This document shows, one piece after another, positions 6,574 to 8,259 of a DNA stretch of 8,259 nucleotides. The notes beneath the pieces are model-generated. The model worked only from the letters and a program-made list of their open reading frames with translations. It was not told the origin of the DNA and ran no database searches. Location of the stretch: the NCBI GenBank assembly GCA_902774195.1, contig CACYHM010000053.1:1-8259 (forward strand). The letters are read 5' to 3'. This stretch comes from an uncultured Eubacteriales bacterium (GTDB taxonomy: Bacteria; Bacillota_A; Clostridia; Peptostreptococcales; Anaerovoracaceae). Position 1 is the stretch's first letter; every line of letters starts with the position of its first letter. The position numbers were made by a program, and so were the translations under genes.

Positions 6574-6582
6574 TGTTAAAAT
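6574..6582 (+). promoter_or_regulatory. Extended -10 element directly before the cyclase start codon
   Basis: TGTTAAAAT has TG at 6574-6575 and TAAAAT at 6577-6582, an extended -10. TTGTCA (6558-6563) resembles a -35 but is only 13 bases away. The first ATG of the cyclase (6586) is four bases beyond the hexamer and the second (6592) ten bases, so transcription would start at or next to the start codon. No Shine-Dalgarno sequence fits in between. Confidence 0.5.
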
Positions 6583-6585
6583 CAC

Positions 6586-7101
6586 ATGGCTATGGATAAG
6601 GAATTCAGACGCAGCATAACGACGACACTTATGATAACGACGGCGATCGTGGTACTGATCGTTGCTTTTTCTATGGGCGTTGTGCTTACCGACAAGGCGA
6701 GCCTTGCCATGAGGACGCTGATGAACGACTCCATGCTGAGCATCTCGAACACAGCTGCCGGCATGATCGACGGGGACGAGCTGGCCGGTCTGGATTACGG
6801 ATGCGAGGGAACACCGGAGTATGAACATGTCCGGGATACGCTTACGCGCTTTTACAAAAACATCGAACTTGAGGATATATACTGCATAAAGCCTGAAAGC
6901 GGCCGCGGATTCGTCTTCGTCATGGACCTGACAGAGAACAGTCCGGCGCAGTTTGGAGACAGTGTGAAAGAACCTACCGATGCGCTCAGGAACGCCGCAC
7001 AGGGAAAGTCCGCGGTGGACGAAAGACCGTATGAAGACAGATGGGGAAGATTCTACAGTGCGTACAGTCCCGTTCTCGATTCCGGCTCATGTCCCTTCTG
7101 A
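6586..7101 (+). CDS. Extracellular sensor part of a broken GGDEF receptor (N-terminal fragment)
   Basis: Residues about 13-35 form a membrane segment after a short basic N-terminus (KEFRRS). Residues 40-165 are an extracytoplasmic ligand-sensing region of the kind found before GGDEF domains. The run AAGMIDGDELAGLD, then a helix, FVMDLTENSP, and ERPYEDRWGRFYSAYSPVLDS resembles Cache-like sensors (recognised by pattern, not by search). Family members normally continue after SPVLDS with a last strand of about 25-35 residues and then a second membrane segment. Here the frame reads five more residues and stops at 7099-7101. The second membrane segment and GGDEF domain follow in another frame. The start is uncertain: no ribosome site is visible, ATG codons occur at 6586 and 6592, and a -10 element ends at 6582. 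Confidence 0.75.
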   Translation: MAMDKEFRRSITTTLMITTAIVVLIVAFSMGVVLTDKASLAMRTLMNDSMLSISNTAAGMIDGDELAGLDYGCEGTPEYEHVRDTLTRFYKNIELEDIYCIKPESGRGFVFVMDLTENSPAQFGDSVKEPTDALRNAAQGKSAVDERPYEDRWGRFYSAYSPVLDSGSCPF

Positions 7102-7856
7102 TGGGAGCCGTAGTCGTCGTTATCATGACGACCAGCACCAGAAGCAGACTGAAGCATGCTCACGATCAGCTCAATGAGCTCTCGGACAATGTAGAGGAAC
7201 TCATTATGGAGGTGGGGAATCTGTCGCCTTCGGATATCAATCCGGAAGTGAAAAAGGTCAGGATGGCCTACGAGGATGACGGACTGGACGCGCTCGGAGA
7301 AAAGATCTCCAACATGCAGACCGCGCTCAAAGAGCAGATATCCCACATAAAGGAGAACGCGTTCATCGACAGCATGACCGGAGCAAAGAACAGGAACGCC
7401 TATCTTGAAGACGTGAAAATAGCAGACCCGGATATAAAGGAGGGCAGACTGACGTTCGCGGTGGCGGTGTTCGACATAACAGGTCTCAAGGATATAAACG
7501 ATACGCAAGGCCATGAATGCGGCGACAGGGCGATCGCAGACAGCGCAAGGATACTGCGGGAAGTGTTCGGAAGGGACAACCTCTACCGTACCGGGGGCGA
7601 TGAGTTCGTCGCGGCCGTAAGGTTCGCGACTGCAGATGATATGAAGAAGAGCTTCGGCAGGATAGAAGCTCTTCAGAAAGAGGTCAACAGAGAAGGCGGA
7701 CAGTATAAGGCAAGGCCGCTGGTGCTGTCGAAGGGCTATGCGGTATTCGACCCGGAGGAGGACTACGAGTTCATGGACACCTTCCGCCGCGCCGACAAAA
7801 GGATGTACGACGACAAGGCGGCATATTACAAAACGCACGACCGCCGCAAACGATAA
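7041..7856 (+). CDS. Diguanylate cyclase (GGDEF) part of the broken receptor (C-terminal fragment)
   Basis: GGDEF enzymes make cyclic di-GMP from two GTP. Family-like sequence begins near residue 17 (base 7089) with a membrane segment (about 17-30), then a linker with coil character (35-105). The GGDEF domain is about 107-262. AFIDSMTGAKNRNAY (107-121) is the conserved entry helix, FDITGLKDINDTQGHECGD (144-162) carries the metal and guanine-binding residues, and the active-site loop is intact as GGDEF at 185-189 (7593-7607). The RxxD inhibitory site is absent: FGRD occupies that position. Residues 1-16 are read from the wrong frame of the sensor region, so the start given is simply the first in-frame ATG; 7089 or 7101 would be alternatives. 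If translated alone it would be a membrane-anchored cyclase lacking its sensor. It is otherwise the 3' half of a pseudogene or of a misassembled gene. Confidence 0.85.
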   Translation: MGKILQCVQSRSRFRLMSLLMGAVVVVIMTTSTRSRLKHAHDQLNELSDNVEELIMEVGNLSPSDINPEVKKVRMAYEDDGLDALGEKISNMQTALKEQISHIKENAFIDSMTGAKNRNAYLEDVKIADPDIKEGRLTFAVAVFDITGLKDINDTQGHECGDRAIADSARILREVFGRDNLYRTGGDEFVAAVRFATADDMKKSFGRIEALQKEVNREGGQYKARPLVLSKGYAVFDPEEDYEFMDTFRRADKRMYDDKAAYYKTHDRRKR

Positions 7857-7866
7857 TGAATGAAGC

Positions 7867-7891
7867 AAAGGGGACCGTTCGGTCCCTTTTT
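7867..7891 (+). terminator. Intrinsic terminator after the cyclase gene
   Basis: AAAGGGGACC (7867-7876) pairs with GGTCCCTTTT (7881-7890) through ten pairs, including one G-T, around the tetraloop GTTC. The right arm ends in a five-T run (7887-7891). It begins ten bases after the cyclase stop. Confidence 0.9.
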
Positions 7892-7935
7892 GCGACCGCC
7901 TGCGCGCAGCATACATCGAGTGGGAGAGAATCGTG

Positions 7936-7941
7936 TAAAAT
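7936..7941 (+). promoter_or_regulatory. Candidate -10 element for the lipoprotein gene
   Basis: TAAAAT lies 64 bases before the lipoprotein ATG, after the upstream terminator. No convincing -35 is present at the expected distance. Two copies of TACATCG (7912-7918 and 7942-7948) flank it exactly 30 bases apart, about three helical turns. Confidence 0.35.
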
Positions 7942-7977
7942 TACATCGGTGGCAGACATTTCTGAAAGAGGGATACT

Positions 7978-8100
7978 ATGCTGTCCCGAAAGAAAGGGAA
8001 TACCGATGAAAAAGAAACTCCTGACAGTGCTCCTTGCGATCTGTGTGATCATGTCGACGGGCATGCTGGCAGCCTGCGGCGGAGGCGGAGGAGCGGGTGA
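7978..8100 (+). other. Possible 40-codon upstream ORF overlapping the lipoprotein start
   Basis: An ATG at 7978 follows AGAGGGA (7968-7973) at good spacing. It reads 40 codons, ending in an Arg-rich run, to TGA at 8098-8100, out of frame with the lipoprotein whose start lies inside it. The peptide resembles nothing I know and its Arg-rich end is just the shifted reading of the lipoprotein's Gly-rich codons. It may affect translation of the lipoprotein, or be spurious. Confidence 0.2.
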
Positions 8101-8259
8101 TGCCGGCGACAGTACCGGGACCGCCGAGACGCAAAAGGATGCGGATCCTGCTGAAAAATTCACAGGCGACTGGAAACTGGCCGCGGCCGAATCGCAGGGC
8201 GTATACATGGCAGGAAACTTCACCGAACTGCTCGAGCTGAGCGATGAGGGCAACGGCAA
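8006..8259 (+). CDS. Secreted lipoprotein, possibly lipocalin-like (5' part only)
   Basis: The first 84 codons are present and the gene runs off the window. Residues 1-4 are MKKK, followed by a hydrophobic signal segment (5-20) and the lipobox LAAC at 21-24. Signal peptidase II would therefore cut before Cys24, which would be lipidated and anchor the protein on the outer face of the membrane. A Gly/Ala/Asp/Thr-rich flexible linker (25-52) precedes the start of a folded region, FTGDWKLAAAESQGVYMAG and on. An initial G-x-W with alternating hydrophobics and a later EGNG turn is reminiscent of small lipocalin-like lipoproteins of Gram-positive bacteria. That is pattern memory and unproven, because the rest of the domain is outside the window. 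AAAGGGA (7993-7999) lies six bases before the ATG. Confidence 0.85.
   Translation, partial: MKKKLLTVLLAICVIMSTGMLAACGGGGGAGDAGDSTGTAETQKDADPAEKFTGDWKLAAAESQGVYMAGNFTELLELSDEGNG

Noticed and set aside
7771..8259. Long minus-strand open frame at the right edge
   Set aside because: It crosses a strong terminator and lies opposite a clear signal peptide and lipobox; its composition (Ser- and Pro-rich) is a shadow of the Gly/Asp-rich linker.

Overview
The window reads like chromosome from an anaerobic, probably Gram-positive bacterium, most likely a Clostridia-type member of the Bacillota. This is inference. The clues are strong AGGAGG-type ribosome binding sites, a small 2[4Fe-4S]-type ferredoxin, a class A penicillin-binding protein with a Lys/Glu coil and Pro-Thr tail, a lipobox lipoprotein, and by-eye moderately GC-rich DNA that still uses ATA (Ile) and AGG/AGA (Arg) freely. 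I cannot name a genus. There are no RNA genes, insertion sequences, phage genes or CRISPR arrays. No stretch above 300 bases lacks a gene.

Layout, left to right. (1) The last 14 codons of an upstream gene (2-46). (2) A short-chain dehydrogenase/reductase split by a one-base frameshift (111-895), closed by a bidirectional terminator (920-948). (3) On the minus strand, a ferredoxin (970-1233) whose promoter region is shared with (4) a divergent PIG-L/LmbE-type deacetylase (1389-2159). (5) A class A PBP (2238-4829). (6) An FGGY-family, xylulokinase-like sugar kinase (4885-6474), ended by a strong terminator (6507-6542). (7) A membrane-anchored extracellular-sensor/GGDEF diguanylate cyclase broken into two frames (6586-7856), ended by a terminator (7867-7891). 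(8) The start of a secreted lipoprotein, possibly lipocalin-like, running off the right edge (8006-8259).

How the genes relate. LmbE, PBP and FGGY kinase lie in the same direction with no terminator visible between them, so read-through is possible, although the PBP has its own candidate promoter. They do not form a recognisable pathway: PBP is cell-wall synthesis, the kinase is sugar catabolism, and the deacetylase substrate is unknown. The diguanylate cyclase and lipoprotein are separate transcription units.

I see no convincing undescribed system. The most notable points are two independently disrupted genes, an Asp/Ser-rich insert inside the PBP, a compact set of alternative hairpin arms at the predicted 5' end of the ferredoxin mRNA, non-standard cysteine spacing in the ferredoxin, and a candidate leaderless start for the cyclase.
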